From: DATDIC01 sp963777625
Lineage (GTDB): Bacteria > Pseudomonadota > Alphaproteobacteria > Acetobacterales > Acetobacteraceae
Reading direction: 5' to 3'
Assembly (NCBI GenBank): GCA_963777625.1
Contig: CAVZRO010000003.1
Location: 248,001 to 312,000 of the forward strand
DNA length: 64,000 nucleotides
The notes under the pieces were generated by a model. That model ran no database searches and was not told the origin of the DNA. It saw only the letters and a list, made by a program, of their open reading frames with translations. A program made the position numbers and the translations under genes. Position 1 is the first letter of the stretch; every line of letters begins with the position of its first letter. This document shows, piece by piece, positions 19,018 through 28,156 of the stretch.

Positions 19018-20022
19018 TCAACCGAAACGCTGCCGCAGCTTCGGCAGGACCTGGGCACTGTACAGGCGCAGGAAACGCCCCTGGTCGGGCCCTGGCGCGT
19101 GGAAGACCAGGTGTCGGAAGCCGAGCTCGATATAGGGTCGGATCTTCTCGATATGCTCGTCCGGATCGCTGGAGACGATCCAGCGACTGGCCGTGCGTTC
19201 GATCGGCAAGGCGGCCGCCAGCCGCTCCATCTCGCGCGGGTCTTCGACCGATACTTTCTCCTGTGGGGTCAGCGCCAGCGCAGCCCAGTGTCTCGTGTCC
19301 TCCATGGCGCGGCGATGATCGGTGTCAAACGAGACCTTCATTTCAATCATCCGATCGTAATCGCGGTCCGGCTGCGTCGATACCTTCAGTCCCTCGGCGA
19401 CGTTGGGCAGCAGGGTCTCGGTATAAAGCGCGGGATCCTTGCCGCTGGTGCAGATGAAGCCGTCACCGTTACGCCCGGCGTATTTTGCCACCAGGGCGCC
19501 CGCGGCGGCGACATAGATCGGCACCGGCTGGTCCGGCCGGTCATAAATGGTGGCATCGCGGGTGCGATAATACTGCCCGTCGAAGCTGACATGCTGCTCG
19601 GTCCACAGGCGGCGGATCAGGGTGATCGCCTCGCGCAGCCGGGCAAACCGTTCCTTGAACTCTGGCCATTGCATGCCGGTCGAGGGCACCTCGTTGAGCG
19701 ACTTGCCGGTACCCACTCCCAGGATGACCCGCCCGGGGAACATGGCGCCTAAAGTTCCGAACACCTGTGCGATCGTTGAAGGATGATAGCGGAACGTCGG
19801 CGTCAGCACGCTGGTGCCGATGGCAACCCGGCGCGTACTGGCACCGAGGGCGCCCAACCAGGCAAGGGCCGAGGGGGCGTGGCCGTCGGTGTGTTTCCAG
19901 GGTTGGAAATGGTCGCTCACGAAGACTGAGTCGAACCCGGTTTGCTCTGCAAGGACCGCGAAATCCAGGAGAGCGCGTGGATCGAACTGTTCCGCCGAAG
20001 CCTTGTATCCGAGCTTGAGCAC
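19018..20022 (-). CDS. F420-dependent glucose-6-phosphate dehydrogenase-like LLM enzyme
   Basis: Homologue of mycobacterial FGD1, which reduces F420 with glucose-6-phosphate. It is 334 residues from GTG 20022 with an aggag site. Near-identical blocks are LKLGYKASAEQF, VSDHFQPW (Asp37, His38, Trp42 matching FGD1 Asp39, His40, Trp44), LGTSVLTPTFRY-like GTSVLTPTFRYHPSTIAQ, FKERFARLREAI, GDGFICTSGK (Thr192, Lys195 matching phosphate-site Thr195, Lys198), and RWIVSSDPDE with the conserved Arg. Lys259 of FGD1 appears as Arg here. The striking change is Lys107 in GVGTGKSLNE where FGD1 has catalytic Glu109. It uses F420 almost certainly; the substrate may be another phosphosugar or a different alcohol. 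FGD1 numbering is from memory. Confidence 0.88.
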   Translation of the reverse strand: MLKLGYKASAEQFDPRALLDFAVLAEQTGFDSVFVSDHFQPWKHTDGHAPSALAWLGALGASTRRVAIGTSVLTPTFRYHPSTIAQVFGTLGAMFPGRVILGVGTGKSLNEVPSTGMQWPEFKERFARLREAITLIRRLWTEQHVSFDGQYYRTRDATIYDRPDQPVPIYVAAAGALVAKYAGRNGDGFICTSGKDPALYTETLLPNVAEGLKVSTQPDRDYDRMIEMKVSFDTDHRRAMEDTRHWAALALTPQEKVSVEDPREMERLAAALPIERTASRWIVSSDPDEHIEKIRPYIELGFRHLVFHAPGPDQGRFLRLYSAQVLPKLRQRFG

Positions 20023-20089
20023 TGCCTGTCTCCTGGGTGAGCACGGCTAGGCTACTGCCGAGCCGACAACGGCTCAACCGAGGGGGCCA

Positions 20090-20809
20090 TTACGGCCGCT
20101 GCCCTGCCAGGTGCAACAGCTCCTCGTGGATTTCGCTCGGGCTGGCCAGCGGGGAGGACCAGGCAATGCGTATTACCCAATCGCCTTGGGAGAGGTCGCA
20201 GCCATCGACGTCCAGCGCCACCATGCGCCAGTCACCCGCGCTTCCGGCTATACGGGCGAGCGCGTCAGCATGGTCCCGATTGCAGCGTTCGAGGATCGAA
20301 GATTCGGCTGTCGCGATGGCGGCGACCGCGCTGGCATCGGGGATGAGTTCGTCCGCTCGCAGCCGTGCGGCTCTGGCGAAGCCGCCGACGAACGAGGCGG
20401 TGGTGATGTTGATCCGCCAGACGTTGAAATCGCCGAAATCCGCATAGAAGGCTGCATAGGGATGGCGGGCGAGATAGCGGGCCTTGAACGATGGCTCGGT
20501 GACCAAACCGGCGAGGCCGTTCACCGTGACACGGGCGGTCGTCTGTGGGTTATTCGCTTCTTTCGGTGCTGTGATCAGCACCGAGCAGCGAGGATCGTGG
20601 CGAAGGTAGCGGGTATGTTCTGCGAGATCCGAGAGCAATAGCAGCAGAGACAAATCCGGGGCAGTTGCGGGCGTGACGAGAGAGGCGAACGGGCTGCCCC
20701 CACAATCGCCTGACGTGATGGTTGCCAGGCTCGCTGACCGGGCCGCACGGATCAGCCGGCGGACAGCCCACCGGACGAGGTCGCGATCGTTCAATTCCGG
20801 GGTCGCCAT
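20090..20809 (-). CDS. HugZ-like PNPOx-fold protein with DUF2470
   Basis: The protein is 239 residues from ATG 20809. The N-terminal split-barrel domain (about 1-150) reads SASLATITSGDCGGSPFASL and RCSVLITAPKEAN, typical of the pyridoxamine-phosphate-oxidase/HugZ group. The C-terminal ~80 residues (ESSILERCNRDHADALARIA) match DUF2470, which ends many HugZ-type heme-binding or heme-degrading proteins. The same barrel fold is used by F420-dependent FDOR reductases, and this gene lies 67 bp upstream of the FGD-like gene on the same strand, so an F420-linked role is possible but less likely than heme handling. Confidence 0.8.
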   Translation of the reverse strand: MATPELNDRDLVRWAVRRLIRAARSASLATITSGDCGGSPFASLVTPATAPDLSLLLLLSDLAEHTRYLRHDPRCSVLITAPKEANNPQTTARVTVNGLAGLVTEPSFKARYLARHPYAAFYADFGDFNVWRINITTASFVGGFARAARLRADELIPDASAVAAIATAESSILERCNRDHADALARIAGSAGDWRMVALDVDGCDLSQGDWVIRIAWSSPLASPSEIHEELLHLAGQRP

Positions 20810-20912
20810 CGTGTGTTCACCTACGGTCTACAATGTGCCATAATTTGCGTGAAAGCAGGGCGTGTTACGCGTTGCGAGCCCGTCCCGTTCCCTAGGTCCC
20901 GAGGATCACCCC

Positions 20913-21614
20913 ATGAAGCAGACCATTGCTCTGGTCGATGATGATCGCAACATCCTCACCAGCGTGTCGATGACGCTCGAACAGGAGGGCTTCCAGGTCC
21001 GCACATACACGGATGGCGAGAGTGCCTTGCAGGGACTTACCGCCCGGCCGGTAGATCTGGCGGTACTTGATATCAAGATGCCGCGCATGGACGGGATGGA
21101 GTTGCTGCAGCGGCTGCGGCAACGCAGCACGATACCGGTGATTTTTCTGACCTCCAAGGACGAGGAGGTGGATGAACTTATGGGTCTCCGTCTGGGGGCG
21201 GACGATTATATCACCAAACCGTTCAGCCAGCGCCTGCTGATCGAGCGGATCCGGGCTCTGCTGCGCCGCAACGAGACTTCGCGTGCCGAGGGCTCGGGGG
21301 CTGCTCCGGGGGGCGTGATGGTGCGCGGCGAACTGGTGCTGGACGAGACCAAGCACCAATGCACCTGGACGGGCGAGGACATCCAGCTCACGGTGACCGA
21401 GTTCCTGCTGGTCAAGGCGCTTGCGGCGCGGCCGGGTATGGTTAAAAGCCGCGACCAACTGATCGATGCCGCCTACGGCGAGAACATCTATGTGGACGAC
21501 CGCACCATCGATAGCCATGTAAAACGCATCCGGAAGAAGTTTCGTAACGTTGACGACAGCTTCAACCATATCGAGACGCTGTACGGTATCGGGTACCGCT
21601 ATAAGGAGCACTGA
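20913..21614 (+). CDS. chvI: Response regulator ChvI-type
   Basis: OmpR-family regulator controlling envelope and acid or host responses in alphaproteobacteria. It is 233 residues from ATG 20913. Receiver: acidic pair in ALVDDDRNIL, phospho-acceptor Asp in VDLAVLDIKMPRMDG, switch Thr in VIFLTSKDEE, Lys in DDYITKPFSQ. The C-terminal winged helix reads LTVTEFLLVKALAARPG and TIDSHVKRIRKKFR, ending GIGYRYKEH. The histidine kinase starts 1 bp after its stop. Confidence 0.95.
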   Translation: MKQTIALVDDDRNILTSVSMTLEQEGFQVRTYTDGESALQGLTARPVDLAVLDIKMPRMDGMELLQRLRQRSTIPVIFLTSKDEEVDELMGLRLGADDYITKPFSQRLLIERIRALLRRNETSRAEGSGAAPGGVMVRGELVLDETKHQCTWTGEDIQLTVTEFLLVKALAARPGMVKSRDQLIDAAYGENIYVDDRTIDSHVKRIRKKFRNVDDSFNHIETLYGIGYRYKEH

Positions 21615-21615
21615 T

Positions 21616-23309
21616 TTGCTCCAGCTTCCGGTTCGCGGCCGCAGTACGACTGATAAACTCTCGGTCACGGACGGTCGTCGTGTACGTTCCGGTGCGGGTT
21701 CGAGGTTTGTGTCGCCGACGTTACGGCGTATCTTGTTGGTGAATTTGCTGCCGCTGGCGCTTTTGTTGGCGGCTTTGCTCTACCTCGATCAATATCAGAA
21801 CGGATTGCTGGAGGCCGAGGTATTGGCGTTACGCGAGCAGGCGCGGATTTATGCCGGCGCGCTTGCCGAAAGCGCCGTGAATGCGACCAACCCCGCCGAT
21901 CCGAAGCTGGTGCCGGAGATCGCTCGTCCGCTCCTGTATCGAGTTACCGAACCCAGTCCGAACGCCCAGGCCAAGGTGTACGCACCCGATGGCACGGTCA
22001 TCGCCGACTCGAGTGTCCGACAGACCGCCAATGGCCAGATCAGCAACGAGCCGCTTCCGCCGGCGGTGAATCATGGTGTCGTTCTGGGAGCGATCGGCTG
22101 GGTGTATGACAAGATGCTGTCCTCGCTGCCGCATCCGGCACCGACCGCGGTTGACCTGACGCCGGGCGGCGCCGGCCCGGAATGGCAACCGGACGTGAAA
22201 GACCAGTTACGCCTGTCCAGTTCCGACCAGAGCCGCGAGATGCCGCCCTACATCAGACGAACCCGCGACAATCGTCTGCTGGTGACCGTGGCCGAGCCGA
22301 TTGAGCGGGACCATCACACGGTTGGCATCATTTTGCTGACCCGTGAGGCGCGCGAGGTGGACGCCAGCCTGTTCGCCGTGCGAATGTCGATCCTGGCGCT
22401 GTTCAGCTTGGCTCTGGCGTTGACGGTGCTACTGTCCTGGTACCTATCGCGGACGATTGCCCGGCCAGTTCTTCGGCTCGCGGCGGCGGCGGCGGAGATG
22501 CGCGAAGGGCAAGGACGGACTGGCAGCGTGCCTCGGGCCTTGCTGGTGCGGCGTGACGAAGTCGGCGCGCTGGCGGTGGCGCTGGCGGATGCGGCCGCCG
22601 CGCTGTGGCACCGGATGGACGCGATCGAGCGGTTCGCCGCGGATGTTGCGCACGAGATCAAGAACCCGCTGTCGTCTATCCGCAGCGCCATTGAGACGCT
22701 TCGCCGAATTGAGGATCCAACCCGGCAGAAGCAGCTTCTGGCAATCATTACTGATGATGTGACCCGAACTCGATCGACTGATCAGCGATGTGTCGGACGC
22801 GTCTCGGGTGGATGCTGAATTATCCCGGGTCATGACCGAGCGCGTGGATATCGCTCCGATTCTGCGGACCTTGAAAGAACTGCACGACGCCACGCGCGCC
22901 GACGGCGATCCATGGATCGATCTTGAGGCTCCGGAGACAGGGCTCGTCCTGCGCGGGGTGGAAGATCGCCTTGTCCAGGTATTTCGGAACCTTATCAGCA
23001 ATGCCGAATCGTTCAGCCCGCCGCGCGGGCGGATCGGGATACTGGGCGGGGCGGAGAGGCGAATTCGTGGAAGTCGTGGTCGATGACGACGGTCCCGGTA
23101 TCCCGGATGGGAAGCTTGAACAGATTTTCGACCAATTCTACTCCGAACGGCCGTCAGAGGAGCGGTTCGGGCAGCATTCCGGATTAGGGCTGTCGATCAG
23201 CCGACAAATCGTCGAGGCATTGCGTGGCCAATTGATCGCCGAGAACCGTCGAAGCAGCACAGGCCGGGTGCTGGGGGCACGGTTCGTGGTCCGTCTGCCG
23301 TGGGGTTGA
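21616..23309 (+). CDS. chvG: Sensor histidine kinase ChvG-type (two frameshifts)
   Basis: Membrane sensor partner of ChvI, about 564 residues from TTG 21616. TM1 is ILLVNLLPLALLLAALLYL, a periplasmic sensor region follows, then TM2 (SILALFSLALALTVLLSW), a HAMP domain (SRTIARPVLRLAAAA), and the H-box FAADVAHEIKNPLSSIRS. The frame moves by +1 at about 22765 and again at about 23045. Beyond them the ATP-binding N-box FRNLISNAESFSPP, G1 DDDGPGIPDGKLEQIF and G2 SGLGLSISRQIVEALRG are in good order. Both shifts are consistent with single extra bases, so the kinase is probably functional. Confidence 0.88.
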
Positions 23310-23330
23310 CGAGATAGCGAGGCGGCGGCG

Positions 23331-24167
23331 GTGACCCGGCGGGAGGCATTGGAGAAAGGCGCCGAGCGGCTGCGTCGGGCAGGCATCGCCAAGCCACGTC
23401 TGGAGGCGCGCCTGCTTCTGGCCGGAGTCCTGGGGCTTTCCGTCGAGGCTGTGCTGTGCAGCCCCGAGGCCGCGGCGGACGTGGACCAATATCAGCGGTT
23501 GCTGGAACGGCGGGCCGCACGCGAACCATTGGCACTGCTGCTGGGGCGGCGCGAATTCTGGAGCCTGGAGTTTGCCGTCTCGGGCGCGACATTGATCCCC
23601 CGACCCGAGTCCGAGACGTTGATCGAGGCAGCGGTAGAGGCGTTCGCGGCGGGGCCGCCGAAATCGATCCTGGATTTCGGGACCGGAACCGGCTGCCTGC
23701 TTCTGGCGGCGCTTCATGAATTTCTGGGAGCACACGGGATCGGAATCGACCGCTCGCCCGCGGCCGTAGCCCTTGCCCAGCGAAACGCAGCCATGCTGGG
23801 GCTGAATGACCGTGCGGCGTTCTTGGTCGGCGACTGGGGGGCGGCGGTCAGGGGACGTTTCGACCTTGTGTTAGCGAATCCACCGTACGTCGCCACATCG
23901 GATATCGACGGTTTGATGCCAGAAGTATCCCGGTTCGAGCCAAGGAGCGCACTGGATGGCGGATTGGACGGGCTGGACGCCTATCGCGCGATCATGCCGG
24001 CCCTTCCAGCCCTGCTGACCGGGCGCGGATGTGGCATACTGGAACTTGGGAGCGGCCAGGTGGAACCGGTGACGGCGTTGGCAAACTCAGCCGGCCTCAC
24101 TACGTATGCGCGGAGCGATCTGGCCGGAATTGAGCGGGCGTTGCTCGTGCGGAACGCTCGGCCATGA
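23331..24167 (+). CDS. prmC: Peptide chain release factor N5-glutamine methyltransferase
   Basis: PrmC methylates the Gln of the GGQ motif of release factors RF1/RF2 with SAM. It is 278 residues from GTG 23331. The N-terminal helical domain is followed by GRREFWSLEFAVSGATLIPR, PRPESETLIEAA, the SAM motif ILDFGTGTGCLLLAAL, and the catalytic NPPY in VLANPPYVATSDI. The usual partner prfA is not upstream here; chvG takes that place. The DUF4167 gene downstream is a typical alphaproteobacterial neighbour. Confidence 0.95.
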   Translation: MTRREALEKGAERLRRAGIAKPRLEARLLLAGVLGLSVEAVLCSPEAAADVDQYQRLLERRAAREPLALLLGRREFWSLEFAVSGATLIPRPESETLIEAAVEAFAAGPPKSILDFGTGTGCLLLAALHEFLGAHGIGIDRSPAAVALAQRNAAMLGLNDRAAFLVGDWGAAVRGRFDLVLANPPYVATSDIDGLMPEVSRFEPRSALDGGLDGLDAYRAIMPALPALLTGRGCGILELGSGQVEPVTALANSAGLTTYARSDLAGIERALLVRNARP

Positions 24168-24169
24168 AA

Positions 24170-24450
24170 AAACCGTTTGGCAGCGCGAGAAGGGCGGTCT
24201 AGCTTCGGCGCTGTGACAGGGAACCGCCGCACGGGTGGTGGTTTCCCGCACAGGGTCCAGTCGGTGGTCGCTCACAGGCGACAGGCCGGCAGGAAAGTGC
24301 AAGCGAACCTAAGGTCGAAGGGTCGAGACCGGCCGCGGAGCGAGGTTGCGGTGCAGTGGAAGGTCCACGCGCATCGGCAATCCCTCTGGGGGTGGCTTAC
24401 CGGTTGGCATCCTCCCCGTGAAGAGCAAAGAAGGCGAGACAGCAACTGAA
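24170..24450 (+). other. Non-coding leader before the DUF4167 gene, with hairpin
   Basis: This 280-bp stretch lies between prmC and the DUF4167 start. Frames through it have no family resemblance. A stable hairpin can be drawn at 24219-24247: an arm beginning GGGAACCGCC pairs with one ending GGTTTCCC, with one bulged T, around a short loop GCACG. It may be a transcribed 5' leader with a regulatory role. I matched it to no known RNA class. Confidence 0.3.
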
Positions 24451-24930
24451 ATGAACATGAAACGCATGCGTGGCCGGGGTCATCGAAATGGCGGAGGCAC
24501 CGGCGGCGGCGGTGGCGGCGGCGGTGGGTTGCGCCATCATGGTGGCGGGATTCCACTCAATAGAAACCATGTGTTTGACAGCAGCGGACCCGATTTGCGA
24601 ATCCGCGGCACGGCGCAGCAGCTTTTCGAGAAGTACCTGCAGCTTGGCCGGGATGCGACCGGCGGCGGAGACCGCGTGATGGCCGAGAGCTATTTCCAGC
24701 ATGCAGAGCATTACTTCCGCATCCTGAACGCCATGAACCAGGCAGCCCAGCAGCAGAATCAGTTCGCTCCACAGACCGGACAGAATCAGCCACGGCGCCC
24801 GTACAACGGTGAAGATGGCGGTCAGCCGCTTCTCAACGAAACTGACGAGCCGGACGCCGTGGCGGCGGGCAGTGGTGAGCAGCCGCAATCACGCGAAATT
24901 CCCATCGCCGCTGCTCCACCTGAGGGTTGA
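24451..24930 (+). CDS. DUF4167 domain protein
   Basis: The protein is 159 residues from ATG 24451. A basic start (MNMKRMRGRGHR) leads to a long run of glycines, then the DUF4167 core: FDSSGPDLRIRGTAQQLFEK, YLQLGRDATGGGDRVMAESY and FQHAEHYFRILNAMNQ. The rest is Gln- and Pro-rich and disordered. This family is nearly confined to alphaproteobacteria and often follows prfA-prmC. The basic Gly-rich head suggests nucleic-acid contact, but the function is not established. Confidence 0.88.
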   Translation: MNMKRMRGRGHRNGGGTGGGGGGGGGLRHHGGGIPLNRNHVFDSSGPDLRIRGTAQQLFEKYLQLGRDATGGGDRVMAESYFQHAEHYFRILNAMNQAAQQQNQFAPQTGQNQPRRPYNGEDGGQPLLNETDEPDAVAAGSGEQPQSREIPIAAAPPEG

Positions 24931-25073
24931 GCCGCTGCCTGGGTGCAGCAAGTTCAAGCCGAATCCCGTGACCGGCGATGATGCAGCACGGATTATGCTG
25001 CTGGCGATCGCAGCGCTCGCCATCTACCAGGCCGCAATGCGGGAGCTGACGTCATCCAGTTAGGGATCTCCCG

Positions 25074-25883
25074 CTAGGATTCGGCCGGGCCGCGCGCCTC
25101 GAAACCCGGACGGGGGACGAGAGCCATCAACACCCGACCGAAGCCGCCGTCCGTGCACACGTCTTCTCCGTTCACGTACCCGGCGCGGTCGCTGGCCAGG
25201 AAGATGACGACGTCAGCGATGTCTTGCGGCACGGCCACGCGGCGCATTGGTACGATACCGGCGCGCCGCTCCGCCACCTCGGGGATGCGGTAAAACGGCT
25301 CGCTCATCGGCGTCCGCACCAATCCCGGGCTGACCACATTACTGCGGACACCCGAAGGACCCCACTCCACGGCGAGCTGCTGTGACAGCATGACCACGCC
25401 GGCCTTGCTGACGGAATATGATCCGCTCCAAGGTTGTGGGTGACGTCCGGCGATCGAGGCGACATGCACGATGCTGCCGCGGCGGCGTTCCAGCATGTGC
25501 CGGCCGAACGCTTTCGCGCAAAGGAAATAACCGGTGAGATTGACGGAGATCAGCCGGTTCCAATCCGCTAAAGGCAAGGTGGCTATCGGCCCAGGTTGCA
25601 GCAGACCGGCATTGTTCACCAGTACGTCGCAGCCCCCCAGCTCGTGCGCTGTTCGGTCTGCGGCGGCGGCGACATCATCAGGAAGAGTGACGTCGCACTT
25701 CATCCAGATGGCCGCGCCGCCAATTTGGCGTGCGGTTTCTTCGCAGGTTGCCGGATCCCGATCGAGCAGAACGAGCCGGCAGCCCAAGGCATTGAGGCTG
25801 GTGGCAATCGCGCGGCCGAGGCCGCCGCCCGCTCCTGTCACGACGCAGACCCGGCCACTCAGGCCCAGCCATTCCCCGTTCAT
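25074..25883 (-). CDS. Short-chain dehydrogenase/reductase
   Basis: Classical SDR of 269 residues from ATG 25883 behind ggaggtgac. NAD(P) motif VVTGAGGGLGRAIATSL; NNAG in DVLVNNAGLL; catalytic Ser in VHVASIAGRHP; YxxxK in SGSYSVSKAGVV; late SPGLVRTPMS and YVNGEDVCTDGGF. Asp in LVLLDRDPATC at the end of strand 2 suggests NAD(H) preference. It is divergent from the ABC importer binding-protein gene across 101 bp, so the two may share a control region. The substrate is unknown. Confidence 0.88.
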   Translation of the reverse strand: MNGEWLGLSGRVCVVTGAGGGLGRAIATSLNALGCRLVLLDRDPATCEETARQIGGAAIWMKCDVTLPDDVAAAADRTAHELGGCDVLVNNAGLLQPGPIATLPLADWNRLISVNLTGYFLCAKAFGRHMLERRRGSIVHVASIAGRHPQPWSGSYSVSKAGVVMLSQQLAVEWGPSGVRSNVVSPGLVRTPMSEPFYRIPEVAERRAGIVPMRRVAVPQDIADVVIFLASDRAGYVNGEDVCTDGGFGRVLMALVPRPGFEARGPAES

Positions 25884-25984
25884 GTCACCTCCCTTTCGGT
25901 AATTTTGTCTTGGGCGTGGGGTTCTGTCTAACATAGCCGAACATACCAGCCGCCATAATGGATTGGCCGGAACAGGGGGGATTC

Positions 25985-27217
25985 ATGTTGTCGATCAAGA
26001 CCGGACTCACTCGTCGCCAGACGCTGGCCGGCGTCGGCGTACTTGGCGCCACGTCGCTGCCGCTGCCCTTTATCGGCCGAGCCCGGGCCGCCGGGCCGAT
26101 CCGCATCGGCCTGCTGCTCGCCAAGACCGGCGATATCGCGGCGCAGACCGATTACCTGGCCAAGGGCAGCTATCTCGCGCTCGAGGAGCGCGGCAAACAG
26201 ATCATGGGCCAGCCGGCCGAGTTGGTGTGGTACGACGAGCCGACCCCGCAAGGCGCCCAGCAGAACATGCAGAAGCTGGTCGCGGAAGAGAAGGTCGCGG
26301 CCATCCTGGGCGGATCGCTAAGCTCCAACGCACTTGCGGAGGAGGCAACGGCGCCCAGCGTGAAGGTGCCAATGTTGATCAACAATGCCGCAGCGACGGA
26401 GATCACCGGAAAGAACTGCAACCGCTACACGTTCCGGCTTAACACACCGGTCGCTGTACAGGCGCGGATGTTTGCGCCATTCATCACCGGTTACGGCAAG
26501 CGGTGGTATTTTCTGACCGCTTCCTATGCGTTTGGGCAGGACATCAACAAGTCGTTTCATGAACTGCTGGCTCAGGCCGGTGGCACGGTGGTCGGCAATG
26601 ATGAGGTGCCGCTCAATACGCCCGACTACAGCTCGTTCGCACTGAAAATCCGGGCGGCAAACCCGGACCTGATCCTGGGAGGCATTCCGGCTGGTGATCT
26701 TTCGACATTCCTGAAGCAATGGAATGAAATGGGCATGAAGGGAAAAATCCCGATTGCCGAAATCGCCATCGGCGATACCGACATCTGGGCGGTGGGACCG
26801 CAGGCGGCGACCGGGATCTATACTTCCCTCTGGTGGTACAAGAACCCTGCCAACTCGGCCGACGAACAGAAATTCGCTGCCGATTTCCTGAAGAAATATA
26901 ACAAACCAGCCGCCGATAAAGCCTGGATGGGTTGGATCACAGCGAAGTCGCTGTTCGAGTCGATCGAAGCGGCAAAATCCACGGATCCCATGGCCATTAT
27001 CGAGGCGCTGGAGAACTGGAAGGGCGGTACGCCGGAGAACCCGTACAGTTATCGCAAGTCCGACCACCAAATGATGCTGAAAAACCTGGTGGTGGAAGTT
27101 AAGCCGAAGATTACCGACCAGTGGGACTATTTCGACGTGAAGGGGACCGTTCCGAACAACTCCGCCGATCTCGATAAGGTCTTTGGTGAGAGCGGTTGTC
27201 ACATGACGGCCACCTAG
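25985..27217 (+). CDS. Branched-chain amino acid-type ABC substrate-binding protein
   Basis: Periplasmic receptor (Peripla_BP_6 type) of 410 residues from ATG 25985. An export signal with an Arg pair (TRRQTLAGVGVLGATSL) ends near ARA-AGPIRIG. The core has IRIGLLLAKTGDIAAQTDYL, AAILGGSLSSNALA, KRWYFLTASYAFGQDINKSF and ANPDLILGGIPAGDLSTFLK. It heads the permease/ATPase genes that follow within 70 bp. Proteins of this class carry leucine-type amino acids, amides, urea or aromatic acids. The neighbouring SDRs hint at a catabolic substrate rather than an amino acid, but this is inference. Confidence 0.9.
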   Translation: MLSIKTGLTRRQTLAGVGVLGATSLPLPFIGRARAAGPIRIGLLLAKTGDIAAQTDYLAKGSYLALEERGKQIMGQPAELVWYDEPTPQGAQQNMQKLVAEEKVAAILGGSLSSNALAEEATAPSVKVPMLINNAAATEITGKNCNRYTFRLNTPVAVQARMFAPFITGYGKRWYFLTASYAFGQDINKSFHELLAQAGGTVVGNDEVPLNTPDYSSFALKIRAANPDLILGGIPAGDLSTFLKQWNEMGMKGKIPIAEIAIGDTDIWAVGPQAATGIYTSLWWYKNPANSADEQKFAADFLKKYNKPAADKAWMGWITAKSLFESIEAAKSTDPMAIIEALENWKGGTPENPYSYRKSDHQMMLKNLVVEVKPKITDQWDYFDVKGTVPNNSADLDKVFGESGCHMTAT

Positions 27218-27286
27218 TCGGTTGCGCAGCAGCTCGATCGTGCCTCAGGGTTCGGTTACGGCCTTTCCCGGCTGCGGGATTGCGGC

Positions 27287-28156
27287 ATGACGTCCTTGTT
27301 GGTTTCCCAATTGGCCAATGGGCTCGTGCTGGGAGGGCTCTATGTCCTGATCGCGATCGGGCTTTCCATCATCTTCGGCCTGCTGGGGATCGTGAATTTC
27401 GCGCACGGGGCATTCTTCGCCCTGGGCGCGTATTTTGGACTGACGCTCTATAACCAGTTCGGCTGGCCCGCGGTGGTTCTGGCACCACTGTTGGTTGGCG
27501 TGTTTGGAATGGTGGTCGAGCGTCTGCTGATCCGGCACCTATACGACAAGGATCCGCTGATCAGCCTGATCGTAACTTTCGCGTTGGCGCTGCTGATCGA
27601 GGCGCTGACACGGGTGATCTGGGGCGGCTTAGGCCAACCGTTCGAGCAACCGGAGTGGTTGTCCGGTATCTTTCTTTGGGGGCCGGTGCTGATCACGCGG
27701 TATCGTTTTGCCGTCTTTGCCACGACCGTATTGCTGCTGCTGGGCTTGTGGGCGTTCATGCAGTTTACGCCTTATGGCCGCATCCTACGCGCAGGCTCAC
27801 GTGACCCAGAGATGGTCGGGTTGCTTGGAATTCCTCTGCCCAGGGTACTGACGGCGGTATTTGGACTGGGTTGTTGCCTGGCGGGAATTGCCGGGGTGTT
27901 GGCGGCGCCGCTGTGGACGGTGTATCCGGCCATGCAGGAAGGCGCGATCATGCCCGCGTTCGTTGTCGTCACTATCGGCGGACTCGGGTCGTTTGCCGGT
28001 GCAGTGATTGCCGGTTTGCTGGTGGGTGTGGTTACGACCATGACCATCCAGTTCGAACCTGCGGCAGCCAATGCGGTCATGTATGTATTCATGGCGGTGG
28101 TGCTGCTGCTGCGACCGCGGGGCCTGCTGGGGGAACGCTGGGAGCGGTTCGAATGA
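27287..28156 (+). CDS. LivH-type ABC permease
   Basis: Inner-membrane permease of 289 residues from ATG 27287, about 8 hydrophobic helices. Typical N-terminus is QLANGLVLGGLYVLIAIGLS, then IIFGLLGIVNFAHGAFFALG, the LivH hallmark. The cytoplasmic coupling loop is around GSRDPEMVGLLGIPLPRVLT. Its TGA overlaps the ATG of the next gene by 4 bp, so translation is coupled to the LivM-LivG-LivF gene. Confidence 0.93.
   Translation: MTSLLVSQLANGLVLGGLYVLIAIGLSIIFGLLGIVNFAHGAFFALGAYFGLTLYNQFGWPAVVLAPLLVGVFGMVVERLLIRHLYDKDPLISLIVTFALALLIEALTRVIWGGLGQPFEQPEWLSGIFLWGPVLITRYRFAVFATTVLLLLGLWAFMQFTPYGRILRAGSRDPEMVGLLGIPLPRVLTAVFGLGCCLAGIAGVLAAPLWTVYPAMQEGAIMPAFVVVTIGGLGSFAGAVIAGLLVGVVTTMTIQFEPAAANAVMYVFMAVVLLLRPRGLLGERWERFE

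Noticed and set aside
24177..24449. 90-codon open frame before the DUF4167 gene
   Set aside because: Arg/His-rich random-looking composition, no ribosome site and no family similarity.
24170..24450. Known RNA such as 6S, SRP, RNase P or tmRNA in the DUF4167 leader
   Set aside because: None of the conserved core sequences of these RNAs could be found; only an isolated hairpin is clear.
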